Shown here piece after piece: positions 1-8,025 of a DNA stretch of 64,000 nt; the stretch's first letter is position 1; each line of letters starts with the position of its first letter. The notes under the pieces were generated by a model that had not been told where the DNA came from, ran no database searches, and worked only from the letters and a program-made list of their open reading frames with translations. A program made the translations under genes and the position numbers. Location: the NCBI GenBank assembly GCA_023443285.1, contig JAEZVB010000128.1:1-64000 (forward strand), written 5' to 3'. The DNA is from Bacillota bacterium (GTDB lineage: Bacteria; Bacillota; Negativicutes; Sporomusales; Sporomusaceae).

Positions 1-2
1 AT

Positions 3-572
3 GAATTGGTGACTGGCATTGCTGAATCGGAAGATATTTCTTGCCTATACGGCAAAGGAACTAACGACGAACCCATCGGTGTGCTCAACGCCAAAGGGAT
101 TAAAAAAGCCGACATGTCAGCTCTGCCGGACAGCGACAAACTGGCTGATATTGTCGGCTGCGTAATGTCGGAGAAGTTCCCAGGTGGTACCCAGTTTGGC
201 TGGATGTTCAGCGGTGTGCTCTGGTCGCTGTTCTACAACCTCAAAGACGGAGTAGGCAACTACATTCACCGTCAAGAAATGGACCAAAACAAACTTTTGG
301 GCTGGCCATTTAAAATCAACAACAACATCACAATCAGCAGCGATGAACATGCCATGACAGAAATCTACTTTGGTGATTGGAGTCAATTCATTATCGGCGA
401 AACGTTAGGGCTGCAAATCGACGTATCCAAAGAAGCGACCTATATGGATGGTAATCAATTGGTCAGTGCCTTTGCCAATGACCAAACCGTCATGCGTGCT
501 CTTATGCGTGAGGACTTTGGCGTGCGGTATGGCCAAGCCTTCGTGGTTCGTCAGAAAGTGTATACGAAGTAA
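3..572 (+). CDS. Phage major capsid protein, C-terminal part (HK97 fold), cut by window edge
   Basis: The reading frame is open from the first bases of the window, so the true start lies upstream and only about the last 190 residues are present. The sequence (GTNDEPIGVLNAKGI, then a GVLWSL segment, and FGDWSQFIIGETLGLQIDVSKEA near the end) has the pattern of HK97-type major capsid proteins, where a glycine-rich loop precedes 'P-x-G-V/I-L' and a 'G-x-x-x-x-F-x-I' strand is followed by a region of charged residues. It is followed by connector and tail genes in standard order. Family assignment is by pattern and synteny; the oligomer-forming shell role is established for the family. Confidence 0.85.
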   Translation, partial: ELVTGIAESEDISCLYGKGTNDEPIGVLNAKGIKKADMSALPDSDKLADIVGCVMSEKFPGGTQFGWMFSGVLWSLFYNLKDGVGNYIHRQEMDQNKLLGWPFKINNNITISSDEHAMTEIYFGDWSQFIIGETLGLQIDVSKEATYMDGNQLVSAFANDQTVMRALMREDFGVRYGQAFVVRQKVYTK

Positions 573-587
573 AGGAGGACGGGAAAT

Positions 588-992
588 ATGTCATATAAAC
601 TGGGAGAAAACAGCAAGTTAATTGCCGCCATTGCCCCCGCTACTCTGGCCGCCGGCAGTAAAAACGGCACTATCATTGATCGCTACGGCTTTTATGACGG
701 CATCGTCCATCTGGCAGTCGGTACCGCCACCGGCTCACCAACCGCGCAAGGGGTATCGCTTAAAATGCAAAGCGGGAATGAGGCAGATGGCAATGACATG
801 ATTGATGTCGCAGGCGATGTCTTGGCTGCACTAACGGCCAATAACACAGAGTCGGAACTAAACCTCGACCTCAACCCTTATGGACGCTACCTGCGCGTGG
901 TTCCTGCTGTGACGTTTACTGGCGGTACTTCGCCAACCATTCCGGTGGCCGTCACGATCGTGTTAGGTAATTCTATCAATATCCCGGTGTAA
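588..992 (+). CDS. Phage capsid-associated protein (possible head decoration protein)
   Basis: 134 residues, start ATG after a good AAAGGAGG site, 15 bases behind the capsid gene. No enzyme motif is visible. The composition (rich in Ala, Gly, Thr, Val with alternating beta-prone stretches such as GRYLRVVPAVTFTGG and PVAVTIVLG) suits a small beta-rich structural protein. Its place between the major capsid gene and the head-tail connector is where many siphophages encode capsid decoration or fibre proteins, which is the only basis for the suggestion. No cysteine and no membrane segment. Confidence 0.55.
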   Translation: MSYKLGENSKLIAAIAPATLAAGSKNGTIIDRYGFYDGIVHLAVGTATGSPTAQGVSLKMQSGNEADGNDMIDVAGDVLAALTANNTESELNLDLNPYGRYLRVVPAVTFTGGTSPTIPVAVTIVLGNSINIPV

Positions 993-1004
993 AGGAGTGG
1001 TATC

Positions 1005-1526
1005 ATGCCGCTTCTGACAAATGCACTGACTACTGTAGAAAAATATAAAACCTACATGGAACTAGACCTTGATGATACAAGCCGCGATGCTGCTATCGAG
1101 ATCGCGATTAATGCCGTATCCGAATGGCTGGAAGGGGAGTGTAGACGAAAATTTGTGTTAGCCACCTATTCCGAAACACTCCAAGGAAACGGCAGATCAA
1201 AGCTACTCTTACCGCAATACCCGGTGCAATGCATACAAAACCTTCTTCCGGAGCAAGCATATACATTGCTTCCGGAAGAAGGTTCACTTTACTGCTTAGC
1301 TGGATGGCAAGGAGAAATAACGGTAGAATATACCGCGGGTTACCCGGTCATTCCGCCGGACTTAGAAACAGCCTGTATGGATTGCGTGACCATGCGTTTA
1401 GAGATGAAGTCCAGTAATCACCTAAAGACCGAGGTAATCGGCCCTCTCAGAAGTGAGTATTTAGCGGAATTGCCGTACGCCATTCAGAGTGTCATTGACA
1501 GTTATCGACGGGTGGTGGTTGCATGA
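1005..1526 (+). CDS. Phage head-tail connector protein (gp6-like)
   Basis: 173 residues, ATG preceded by AAAGGAGTGG. The N-terminus (LTTVEKYKTYMELDLDDTSRDAAIEIAIN) has the helical pattern of gp6-like head-tail connectors, with the 'VS-x-W-I/L-E' segment (AVSEWLEGECRRKF) typical of that family and a later 'P-x-D-L/I-E-x-A' helix (IPPDLETACMDCVTMRLEMK). The protein forms a ring under the portal in related phages. It overlaps the following gene by 4 bases (GCATGA), indicating coupled translation in the head-completion operon. Confidence 0.8.
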   Translation: MPLLTNALTTVEKYKTYMELDLDDTSRDAAIEIAINAVSEWLEGECRRKFVLATYSETLQGNGRSKLLLPQYPVQCIQNLLPEQAYTLLPEEGSLYCLAGWQGEITVEYTAGYPVIPPDLETACMDCVTMRLEMKSSNHLKTEVIGPLRSEYLAELPYAIQSVIDSYRRVVVA

Positions 1527-1840
1527 AAAACAGAGTTACCCTGCAAACTCCGATAAATACCGCCGATTCGGAAGGAATCGTTACAAAGGCCTGGCAAGAC
1601 GGCGGCAATATATCGGTCACACTGTTGCCAATCACGCAAGGGTTGGCCCTTAAAGAACATGGTTATGAAGAAAAAGTGGAAAAACGGGCTTTCTACAAAG
1701 GGCAGAACACAAACATCAAACTAGGAAACCGGGTCATCGTAAACCAAGAGTTGCTATACATCGTCAGTGTCCTAGATTACGGTAAAGTCACTGACTTTTT
1801 ACTGGCTAAGCAAGTTCCAGGGGTGACAGGTAATGGCTAA
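1523..1840 (+). CDS. Phage head-tail adaptor / head closure protein
   Basis: 105 residues starting at the ATG that overlaps the stop of the connector gene. The layout, MKNRVTLQTPINTADSEGIVTKAW at the start and a middle 'N-I-K-x-G-N-R-V-I' followed by 'Y-I-V-S-V-L-D', is that of head-tail joining proteins (SPP1 gp16 / HK97 gp9 type): a small beta barrel that plugs the connector and binds the tail. It overlaps the next gene by 8 bases. Assignment is from pattern and gene order. Confidence 0.75.
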   Translation: MKNRVTLQTPINTADSEGIVTKAWQDGGNISVTLLPITQGLALKEHGYEEKVEKRAFYKGQNTNIKLGNRVIVNQELLYIVSVLDYGKVTDFLLAKQVPGVTGNG

Positions 1841-2207
1841 ACGCAGACGCTCACCTGGTTTTGCACGTACATTCGCCATGATAGGAGAAGCGGCTACTCA
1901 GCAGGCAGTGAAAGCCTTAGCTGATGGCGCTGATCTTGTTGTGCAAGATGCAAAACGCCGTATTCATCCAGTTTCCGGTGACTTAGCGAAAAGCGTCCGG
2001 GCAATACCGCGAAATAAAGGAACGACTATCAAAATTGTTGCTGATGCCGCCAATGAAAAAGGCGTGGCGTATGGGCAGTACGTAGAATTTTGGCCAGGAC
2101 GCGAGCATCCCTTTATGTACCCGGCTATGTACGCGAATAAAAGTAAGGTAAAAGAAATGGTAGCGGAAGCTATCCGGGAGGCGGTGAGAAAGCATGCTGC
2201 CAAGTGA
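1833..2207 (+). CDS. HK97 gp10-like tail component
   Basis: 124 residues, very basic at the N-terminus (AKRRRSPGFAR). The features LVVQDAKRRIHPVSGDLAKSV and the later YGQYVEFWPGREHPFMYPAM match HK97 gp10-family proteins, where 'sG-L-x-x-S-i' and 'Y-x-x-y-v-E-f-G-t' motifs are usual. These proteins sit at the head-tail interface or help complete the tail. It overlaps both neighbours (8 and 14 bases), consistent with a tightly coupled head-tail joining block. Confidence 0.8.
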   Translation: MAKRRRSPGFARTFAMIGEAATQQAVKALADGADLVVQDAKRRIHPVSGDLAKSVRAIPRNKGTTIKIVADAANEKGVAYGQYVEFWPGREHPFMYPAMYANKSKVKEMVAEAIREAVRKHAAK

Positions 2208-2550
2208 AGAAATCGTATACGCCCTAAAAAATGACGCGGCACTGGCAAACATAACCGGTGACCGCGTCTACTTTTTAGCGCCGCCGATTGAACCAATCTA
2301 TCCGCTGCTTGTTTATTCCGAAGCGTCCGATACGGCCGCTTGGTTTGCCGATAACGAAGAACAGGCCGCAGAAATCGCTTGGAATGTATCGGTCCTAAAT
2401 ACCGGCAGCACAACAGCGATCGCGAACCGGGTTGTCGCAGTAATGGCCGGACTTGGATATTACCGCGATGTAAAGCATGATCTGGTCGACTCTGGCGTTT
2501 ATGCCAAGGTTATGAGATTTAAAACAACGAAGGAGGTACAAAATGGCTAA
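2194..2550 (+). CDS. Phage tail terminator / tail completion protein (DUF3168-like)
   Basis: 118 residues; begins inside the end of the gp10-like gene with the ATG at 2194. The sequence opens with 'EEIVYALKNDAALANITGDRVYFLAPP', then PLLVYSEASD and AIANRVVAVMAGLGYYR, the usual layout of DUF3168 tail-completion proteins (short N-terminal helix, 'I-x-x-d-R-I-y', 'P-y-i-v-y'). In related phages the protein caps the tail tube at the head end. Eight-base overlap with the major tail gene. Confidence 0.7.
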   Translation: MLPSEEIVYALKNDAALANITGDRVYFLAPPIEPIYPLLVYSEASDTAAWFADNEEQAAEIAWNVSVLNTGSTTAIANRVVAVMAGLGYYRDVKHDLVDSGVYAKVMRFKTTKEVQNG

Positions 2551-3109
2551 GATTGGAGTAAGCAGCTTCCATTATGCAAAAAACACCAAAGATGATAAGA
2601 CAGGCGTTACGTATGATGCGCCGGTCGCTGTACCCAAACTGAAAGAAATCAGTGTAAAACCATCTGCCGATACGGTAACTGACTATGCCGACAATGGCCC
2701 GTCTGATATTGCCACTTCGCTCGGGGAAATTACCGTTGAAATCAGTCTGAGTGATTTAACCCTTGAACAGCAGGCCGAGCTACTAGGCCACAAACTTACC
2801 GCCGGTGTCATGACCTGTAATGCAGAAGATGTAGCACCGTATGTTGCCATTGGTTTTGTCAGTCTAAAATCAAATGGCAAAAGACGGTATGTTTGGGTAC
2901 TCAAAGGACAATTCCAGGAGCCGGAGGACACTAACAAAACTAAAGGGGATAAAGTTGAATTTCAAGCACAAAGCCTTACCGGAAAATTCGTCATAACCGA
3001 CTACAACGGCGATTGGAAAAAGACGGCGGACGAAGATGCAACTGGCTATCTGCCGGCAACCGGCAATGGCTGGTTTACTGCGGCGACTATCACTAATCCG
3101 GCAACCTAG
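2543..3109 (+). CDS. Phage major tail tube protein
   Basis: 188 residues. The start (AKIGVSSFHYAK) and the motifs PVAVPKLKEISVKP, DNGPSDIATSLGEITVEI and 'FQAQSLTGKFVITDYNGDWK' are typical of phi13-type major tail proteins, which polymerise into the tail tube around the tape measure. It precedes the tail-assembly chaperone pair and the tape measure gene, as in most siphophages. A hairpin with a short T-tract follows at once, as often seen behind this highly expressed gene. Confidence 0.85.
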   Translation: MAKIGVSSFHYAKNTKDDKTGVTYDAPVAVPKLKEISVKPSADTVTDYADNGPSDIATSLGEITVEISLSDLTLEQQAELLGHKLTAGVMTCNAEDVAPYVAIGFVSLKSNGKRRYVWVLKGQFQEPEDTNKTKGDKVEFQAQSLTGKFVITDYNGDWKKTADEDATGYLPATGNGWFTAATITNPAT

Positions 3110-3110
3110 C

Positions 3111-3132
3111 AGGCAGCCTTCCGGCTGCCTTT
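3111..3132 (+). terminator. Hairpin terminator after major tail gene
   Basis: AGGCAGCC, loop TTCC, GGCTGCCT and then TT. The T-tract is short, so it may only attenuate transcription into the downstream tail genes. Confidence 0.55.
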
Positions 3133-3153
3133 AGCATATCTATGGGAGGTAAT

Positions 3154-3555
3154 ATGATGAAAACCCCATCCATTACTATTAATGGCATTACCTATATAGC
3201 AGCGGCACCTAAAATGGGACTTTGGCGAAAACTGCAGCAGTTTAAAACCGAGCGGCGAAAGCAGGCGGAAGAAATTAAAGCTGATTGGCAAGCCGTAGAA
3301 GCGGCTAAAGACGACATGGAGCAACTGGAACTGTTACTGGCTGACCTCAATACAAAACTCGAAATCAACCGCCAATTTGTGGCTAACGGCATGCTCGACA
3401 TTGTTTTAGTCGCATTTCCTGAAATTACAGACACCGATGATATATTAGTCCAGGATGTTCCCGCTACCTATGAGTTAATTAAAAATTGGCTGGAATTCAT
3501 TCTGGCCGGCAGGCTTACCGAACTCCCAAACGCAGAGACTCCGGCAGAGTCATAA
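3154..3555 (+). CDS. Tail assembly chaperone, short form (gpG-like)
   Basis: Start chosen at the ATG of 3154 (a second ATG follows at 3157) because GGGAGG at 3144-3149 fits as its ribosome site; an ATG at 3142 would contain that site. About 133 residues, mostly helical and charged (LWRKLQQFKTERRKQAEEIKADW). Its position between the major tail protein and the tape measure, plus the overlapping second frame, identifies it as the gpG-type chaperone that coats the tape measure during tail assembly. The frame ends at 3555 unless ribosomes shift at 3525-3531. Confidence 0.75.
   Translation: MMKTPSITINGITYIAAAPKMGLWRKLQQFKTERRKQAEEIKADWQAVEAAKDDMEQLELLLADLNTKLEINRQFVANGMLDIVLVAFPEITDTDDILVQDVPATYELIKNWLEFILAGRLTELPNAETPAES
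3525..3531 (+). promoter_or_regulatory. Programmed -1 frameshift site CCCAAAC
   Basis: In the gpG frame the bases read C-CCA-AAC, a textbook X-XXY-YYZ slippery heptamer. A -1 slip leads straight into the frame that runs on to 3737, the usual way siphophages make the longer gpG-T chaperone. Both frames overlap here and the shifted frame has no good ribosome site of its own. Confidence 0.7.
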
Positions 3556-3737
3556 ACACACTGTCGGAGTATGAACATTGCCTGTATTGGTATGCATGTA
3601 TGCATGAAAGCTATGGCTGGACGCGCGAGCAGATTGACGGTGAGGAATTTCAATACCTCATAGAACTCCTGGTAACTAAGGCAAAATCCCAAGTGGAACC
3701 AGGCGAAAAAACAGCGTATGTTGATGAGGTGCTTTAG
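3532..3737 (+). CDS. Tail assembly chaperone extension (T part of gpGT, reached by -1 frameshift)
   Basis: Open in the -1 frame from before the slippery site to the TAG at 3735-3737. The product adds about 68 residues (RRDSGRVINTLSEYEHCLYW and onward) to the short chaperone, giving a fusion of about 198 residues. The T domain carries aromatic and acidic residues (SYGWTREQIDGEEFQYLIELL) and in lambda-like phages links the chaperone to tail tube subunits. The tape measure gene starts on the very next base. No independent start with a credible ribosome site was found, which supports the frameshift reading. Confidence 0.7.
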
Positions 3738-6248
3738 ATGGCAAAAGGGACAAAAGTTGACGAGCTGTATTTGCAGTTATCCTTGGATATGTCCGATTTG
3801 GAAAAAGGTGTGGCCGGTGCCGATAAAAAGGTTACTGACTTATCAAGAAAACTAAATACTGAGCTTAAATTTAATAAAATCAAAGCTGATATTGAACTGG
3901 CCGGCATTGATAACGCTGAAAGAAGTATCAAAGGGCTTAAAGTGCAGTTTGAATCACTTACGCGTTCTGTTGAAATCCAGCAGAAAAGAGTGGAAATCGC
4001 AGCCGCCCTACATTCCAAAGCCGTAAAAGAACTAGGTGAAAATGGTCAAGGTGTAAAGCTGTTAGAAAGCAGATACCTGCAAGAGCAGAAAGCCCTCGCT
4101 TTACTGGAAAAGCAACTCAGACAGACCAATGAAGCCAGAAAAAACATAAATGTCAATGCAGGCAACAATGCTGGCACAGGAGTCTTGGAACAATTAAAAA
4201 CAGCAGCCTACGGCGCGCAGGCTAACCTCTCACTAGTTAATTCCAAGCTTCTGGTCTTGACGGCTCTGGCCGCAAGTGGCGGCGGTTTGTTTAATTTAGT
4301 CAAAGGGGCAACCGAGGCTGGTGAATCGGTTTATCAATTGGCAACAAAGTTAAGTATTGGTGCGGCAGAAGCGGGAAGCCTCAATAAAATTTTGCGCCTA
4401 ACCGGCACAGACAGTCAGTCCTTTATAGCGACCATGCTTCGCATAGATAGAGCCGTAAGTACCGCAGGGAAAAACGGTAATGCCACAACCCAAGCTCTCG
4501 AATATTTTGGTATATCCATCAAAGATACCTCCGGAAACCTGCTGCCGCTCAATCAGCAAATTGAGCAGTTAGCCAAAGGCTATAAGCTAGCAGCGGCTGC
4601 AGGCGAAGAAGAAGCCTTTGTTGCTGAAGTGTTGGGCGCGCGCGGAGCTGCTTTAATCCCTATGCTAAAAGAATATGAAGTAGCTGCCCAAGCTGCCAGC
4701 CGGATAAAAACCATCGGCATTGATCCAGCACAAGCGCATGAATTAGGCATTGAATTTAAAATCATTTCGGCAGAAGCCTCGCAATTAAATAACGCTATGG
4801 GTAATGCCTTACTGCCAATTGCTAAAGAAATAGCGCCTGTCATAGCCGATGGATTTGGCGAGACTGTGCAATTCATAAAAGAGAATAAAGACGCGATTGT
4901 CGATGTTACCGAGGTAGTTATTGAACTGGGTGGAACCGTCAAAGACGTATTGGTAACGGCTTTTGCACCTATGTTCGGCTTTGTTATTGACAATAAAGAC
5001 AGTGTAATTGCTGCTTTGCAGCAAATCCGGGCAGAAATGCAGGTACTGCAAGAGAAGCCGTGGGCCATAGTATTGCCACCCATGTTGCAAGAAATCATTC
5101 TCGGCGATGAAGTTAAACAGAAAAAGATTCAGATGCAAGCGGCGGAAGCAGCAAAAAAGGCCGCTCGCGCCGCAGCAGAAGCCACTGCCAAAGAAAATGA
5201 AAAAATACAAGCTGAGGAAGAAAAGCGCCTGCGTGAACAACTGCAAAACAGGCAAAGGGCTAATGCCGAAACCATAAAAGCGCAACAAGAGCTTGACGCG
5301 GTATTGTATCGTTTAAATCATGATCGTGTACAAAATGAGCTCCATGACATCGACCTAAAGACCCAAGAAATGATTAAAGCTGGAGTGCAAGAACAGACTG
5401 CACTAGAACTAGCAGAAGCGAAAAAGGCGGAGATAACCAAGCGCTGTGCCGAAGAAATTCAAAAAGAGCGAGAAAGCTTAACTGATAAAATCTTTGCGCA
5501 AAACGCATCAGCCTTGCAGATTCGCCTGCGGGAAATTGAACGCGAAAAACAAGCCTGGATTAAGAAAACCAATGATGAAGTTAGGGCCACGCAATGGGCC
5601 GAGCAAGAAAAAATACAGGCTGTAAAAAATGCTGCACTGGATGCCATTCGCAATCACCAGGAAGAACTCGAACTCATTAATAAAGTAATTGAGGCCAGAA
5701 AAAACCAAGCGGTCATTGAAGGAACAGACAAAAACGGCAACACGGTTGATTACTCTTCACAGTACCGGGCACGGGCAATTAAGTCTGCCATGGAAGAACT
5801 GCAGGCTTTTCAAAGAGAAGCGTTAAACCTGCCTAAATTATCCTTTGCAGTAACTCCGGAACACTTGGAACTATTGCAAAGTTCCATGCGCGCTGTAGAG
5901 GATTCGGTGTTACATGGTATGGTTACCGTAAATAACCAGGCCTTAAACGATATGACAGCCAATATGCCGCAAATCGGCCAAATAGCAGCTGATAATTATT
6001 TTTCGCCTTGGCAAAGTAAGGTTCAGCAATTATCAGGAGCGCTATCCAATATTGGTGGTGTTGGTATGGAAAGCACGCCAGGTGCGACCAACCCGGTCAT
6101 AAAAAACTTTAGTATTTCCATTCCTGTTACAATCCAGGCAAACGTAAATTCCGATACGGACTTAAACCAACTGGCTGACAAGGTTGCTGCCAAGATCGAG
6201 AAACCGCTTGTGCAAGCCATACAGGGAGCGGATGAATATGGTGTTTAA
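3738..6248 (+). CDS. Phage tail tape measure protein
   Basis: 836 residues, the longest gene of the prophage part, starting directly after the chaperone stop. It has an N-terminal coiled coil (about 20-130), a hydrophobic Gly/Ala-rich segment (about 165-190, ALAASGGGLFNLVKG), a 'GIDPAQAHELGIEF' central region, and a long charged coiled coil (about 455-690, rich in Ala, Glu, Lys). This architecture and the place after the chaperones fit the protein that sets tail length and is ejected at infection. It is short for the family, so a tail of modest length is expected (inference). Confidence 0.9.
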   Translation: MAKGTKVDELYLQLSLDMSDLEKGVAGADKKVTDLSRKLNTELKFNKIKADIELAGIDNAERSIKGLKVQFESLTRSVEIQQKRVEIAAALHSKAVKELGENGQGVKLLESRYLQEQKALALLEKQLRQTNEARKNINVNAGNNAGTGVLEQLKTAAYGAQANLSLVNSKLLVLTALAASGGGLFNLVKGATEAGESVYQLATKLSIGAAEAGSLNKILRLTGTDSQSFIATMLRIDRAVSTAGKNGNATTQALEYFGISIKDTSGNLLPLNQQIEQLAKGYKLAAAAGEEEAFVAEVLGARGAALIPMLKEYEVAAQAASRIKTIGIDPAQAHELGIEFKIISAEASQLNNAMGNALLPIAKEIAPVIADGFGETVQFIKENKDAIVDVTEVVIELGGTVKDVLVTAFAPMFGFVIDNKDSVIAALQQIRAEMQVLQEKPWAIVLPPMLQEIILGDEVKQKKIQMQAAEAAKKAARAAAEATAKENEKIQAEEEKRLREQLQNRQRANAETIKAQQELDAVLYRLNHDRVQNELHDIDLKTQEMIKAGVQEQTALELAEAKKAEITKRCAEEIQKERESLTDKIFAQNASALQIRLREIEREKQAWIKKTNDEVRATQWAEQEKIQAVKNAALDAIRNHQEELELINKVIEARKNQAVIEGTDKNGNTVDYSSQYRARAIKSAMEELQAFQREALNLPKLSFAVTPEHLELLQSSMRAVEDSVLHGMVTVNNQALNDMTANMPQIGQIAADNYFSPWQSKVQQLSGALSNIGGVGMESTPGATNPVIKNFSISIPVTIQANVNSDTDLNQLADKVAAKIEKPLVQAIQGADEYGV

Positions 6249-6570
6249 AATTGGGACAGCAGTTGCCATGAAAACAGAATCCTTTGCAGTTGCCCCCGAT
6301 GACCGACAAATCCTGATCAAAACCGTTGGCGGTGTAGTTGTGCAGGATAATGGCAGAATTCCGGATGGGGATGTAATCACAGTAACGCTGAAATTCACGG
6401 CAGCGAATTGGGCGCTGGTTCAGGACTATTGGCATAAGAGAACCAAGGTAAAAGTAACTGATCATACGGGTGTGACATATTCAGATTGCCGGATTCGTGT
6501 TACCGGCATCAAATACGTGGATAAGTTTCCTGGCAAATATGACATAACGTTAGAAATTTGGAGGGTATGA
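6232..6570 (+). CDS. Small phage tail protein, unknown function
   Basis: 112 residues from the ATG at 6232, chosen because AGGGAG lies just upstream; it overlaps the tape measure stop by 17 bases. Beta-rich, with pairs such as DRQILIKTVGGVVVQ and VTGIKYVDKFPGKYDITLEIWR. The final 'y-d-i-t-L-E' strand resembles ends of tail tube or distal-tail proteins, but I do not recognise the family. Position immediately behind the tape measure suggests a tail-tip component. Confidence 0.55.
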   Translation: MNMVFKIGTAVAMKTESFAVAPDDRQILIKTVGGVVVQDNGRIPDGDVITVTLKFTAANWALVQDYWHKRTKVKVTDHTGVTYSDCRIRVTGIKYVDKFPGKYDITLEIWRV

Positions 6571-6571
6571 C

Positions 6572-6958
6572 ATGGCATACATTCATTTGTATAAAGGCAC
6601 TGTAACTTCTGGCGGTACAGACGGCGCTTTATGCTCGGAAGGAGATATGAGTAGCCCTCTGTCAACCGCCAATATATTGAACACCGGTGCTGAGTCGGGG
6701 GTAATTACGGCTGCACTCCGCTGCGACAGTGGCTATGCAACTAGCACAAGCACAGTACTAACGCCAAGCAGTGATAAATGGGCCTTATCTGCTGACGGAA
6801 CAACGTGGGGTGCTTGGGGGGCAGCCCTTACAATCACGAGCATAATTACAGCCGTTAACACGCTTATCTATGTTAAAGCCAAAAGCGCTCCAGGCGAGTC
6901 GCCAATTGCAGATACTTCGGCAAAGATAACGATAACGACAACAACGGTGGCGGCATAA
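6572..6958 (+). CDS. Phage structural protein, hypothetical (Ig-like composition)
   Basis: 128 residues, ATG preceded by GGAGGGTATGAC. The sequence is low in charge and rich in Ser, Thr, Ala and Gly with beta-strand alternation (GVITAALRCDSGYATSTS, TLIYVKAKSAPGESP), and the 'WALSADGTTWGAWGAAL' stretch resembles the tryptophan-containing beta-sandwich domains of virion proteins. It lies between the tail-tip gene and the baseplate gene. No catalytic motif seen; a decoration or baseplate role is only inferred. Confidence 0.5.
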   Translation: MAYIHLYKGTVTSGGTDGALCSEGDMSSPLSTANILNTGAESGVITAALRCDSGYATSTSTVLTPSSDKWALSADGTTWGAWGAALTITSIITAVNTLIYVKAKSAPGESPIADTSAKITITTTTVAA

Positions 6959-6959
6959 C

Positions 6960-7589
6960 ATGGGCGCAGAAAGTATTAGCATTGATACCCTAAGAAATGT
7001 TTTCTGCTCGGAAAACGTAAGTGTTGATACCGGCAGACATGTCATTTGTTCCGAAACAGTATCAGTTGATACAGCCAGAAAAAGAACCAGTAGTTTATTT
7101 GGCTGTACAACACTCTCCATTATCCTTGCGGCAAAATCACTCACTGACAAATTTGCGCTTACTACTTACCAGCCAGTTATTCTTGAACAACTCCTAATCG
7201 GTCATGTCAGGAGTTTTAATTTTGCTTTGAAAGTAAAGGAATTATTGATAACGGACGGATTATATTCTGTTACCGGGGTCTATGATATTGATCATCTGCT
7301 AAGTAAGCCGCTGGCATATGATGCAAGTCTGAAAAAAGCAACAAGTACTGTTTACGCTATAGCAGCTGTACTGGGTAGTGCAGTAAACATAAGCATTGAT
7401 GATTTTGCTGTTGATAACCAGAGTGGTGGCCGCCCAACCTGTAAGGAGGTTTTAAATAACCTATTTTCCTGGACAGACAAATTACCACACAGGCAGATTA
7501 ATGTGTTTGTGCGTAACGGAACGCTAACTATCTTACAGCGCGGCAAGGAAACAGGCACAGTTACAATTAAGCAGGAGCATCCGTATTAA
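6960..7589 (+). CDS. Baseplate/tail hub-type protein, N-terminal part, truncated by an inversion
   Basis: 209 residues as it stands, but only the first 204 codons (to AAG at 7569-7571) are original; the last five residues (QEHPY) come from the flipped block. On restoring that block the frame continues as DYSEPSIHLARIN into the minus-strand piece at 12475-11633, giving about 484 residues. The N-terminus holds tandem copies of a unit like VSVDTxRxVxCSE (residues about 3-43), possibly a binding repeat. The place after the tape measure and the large size suggest a tail hub or baseplate protein; the exact family is not recognised. Confidence 0.65.
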   Translation: MGAESISIDTLRNVFCSENVSVDTGRHVICSETVSVDTARKRTSSLFGCTTLSIILAAKSLTDKFALTTYQPVILEQLLIGHVRSFNFALKVKELLITDGLYSVTGVYDIDHLLSKPLAYDASLKKATSTVYAIAAVLGSAVNISIDDFAVDNQSGGRPTCKEVLNNLFSWTDKLPHRQINVFVRNGTLTILQRGKETGTVTIKQEHPY

Positions 7590-8025
7590 CCAAAACATAA
7601 AAGCGGGATTCTTTATCTGGGTCACCATCGGAATAATCGGTTCTACCTGCTCTGTCTGGAAACTCGGCGGCAATTTGCCCATAGATGCAGGTAGCCAGCC
7701 TGTCCCCTTCCGTCTGCCCCGGCGAGGTCCATATCTCATAACCTTCCGCACTCTCGTTTGCCGCGCTGTTGCAATGAAGAGAAATAAAAATATCGGCACC
7801 CCAGTCATTTGCCAGAGTAGTCCGATAGATTAAATCATCTGTTTCTGCTTGTTCCCATTCGGTCCGGGTCAGTTTCACCTCATACCCTATCGCAAGTAAA
7901 TATTTTTCAACTAGCCGCGAAATCACCAGCGCAACATCCGCTTCCTGAAGGCCTGTTGTTCCATTTACTGCGCCAGGATCAATATTTCGTCCCGCATGCC
8001 CCGGATCAATGCATACTTTTGTCAT
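7567..8025 (-). CDS. N-acetylmuramoyl-L-alanine amidase (phage endolysin), N-terminal part, truncated by inversion
   Basis: Amidase_3-type endolysin that cleaves the peptidoglycan stem peptide bond. Zinc ligands are visible: His10 (DPGHAG), Glu28 (GLQEAD) and His84 (SLHCNS). The frame stops after NTDAPA at the inversion edge, before the catalytic glutamate. That missing part, CLIEMAFISN and the C-terminal helix, lies on the + strand at 12476-12609; joined, the enzyme would have 195 residues, normal for this family. As it stands the protein lacks its active-site Glu and should be inactive. It overlaps the holin gene by about 20 bases. Confidence 0.85.
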   Translation of the reverse strand: MTKVCIDPGHAGRNIDPGAVNGTTGLQEADVALVISRLVEKYLLAIGYEVKLTRTEWEQAETDDLIYRTTLANDWGADIFISLHCNSAANESAEGYEIWTSPGQTEGDRLATCIYGQIAAEFPDRAGRTDYSDGDPDKESRFYVLVNTDAPA

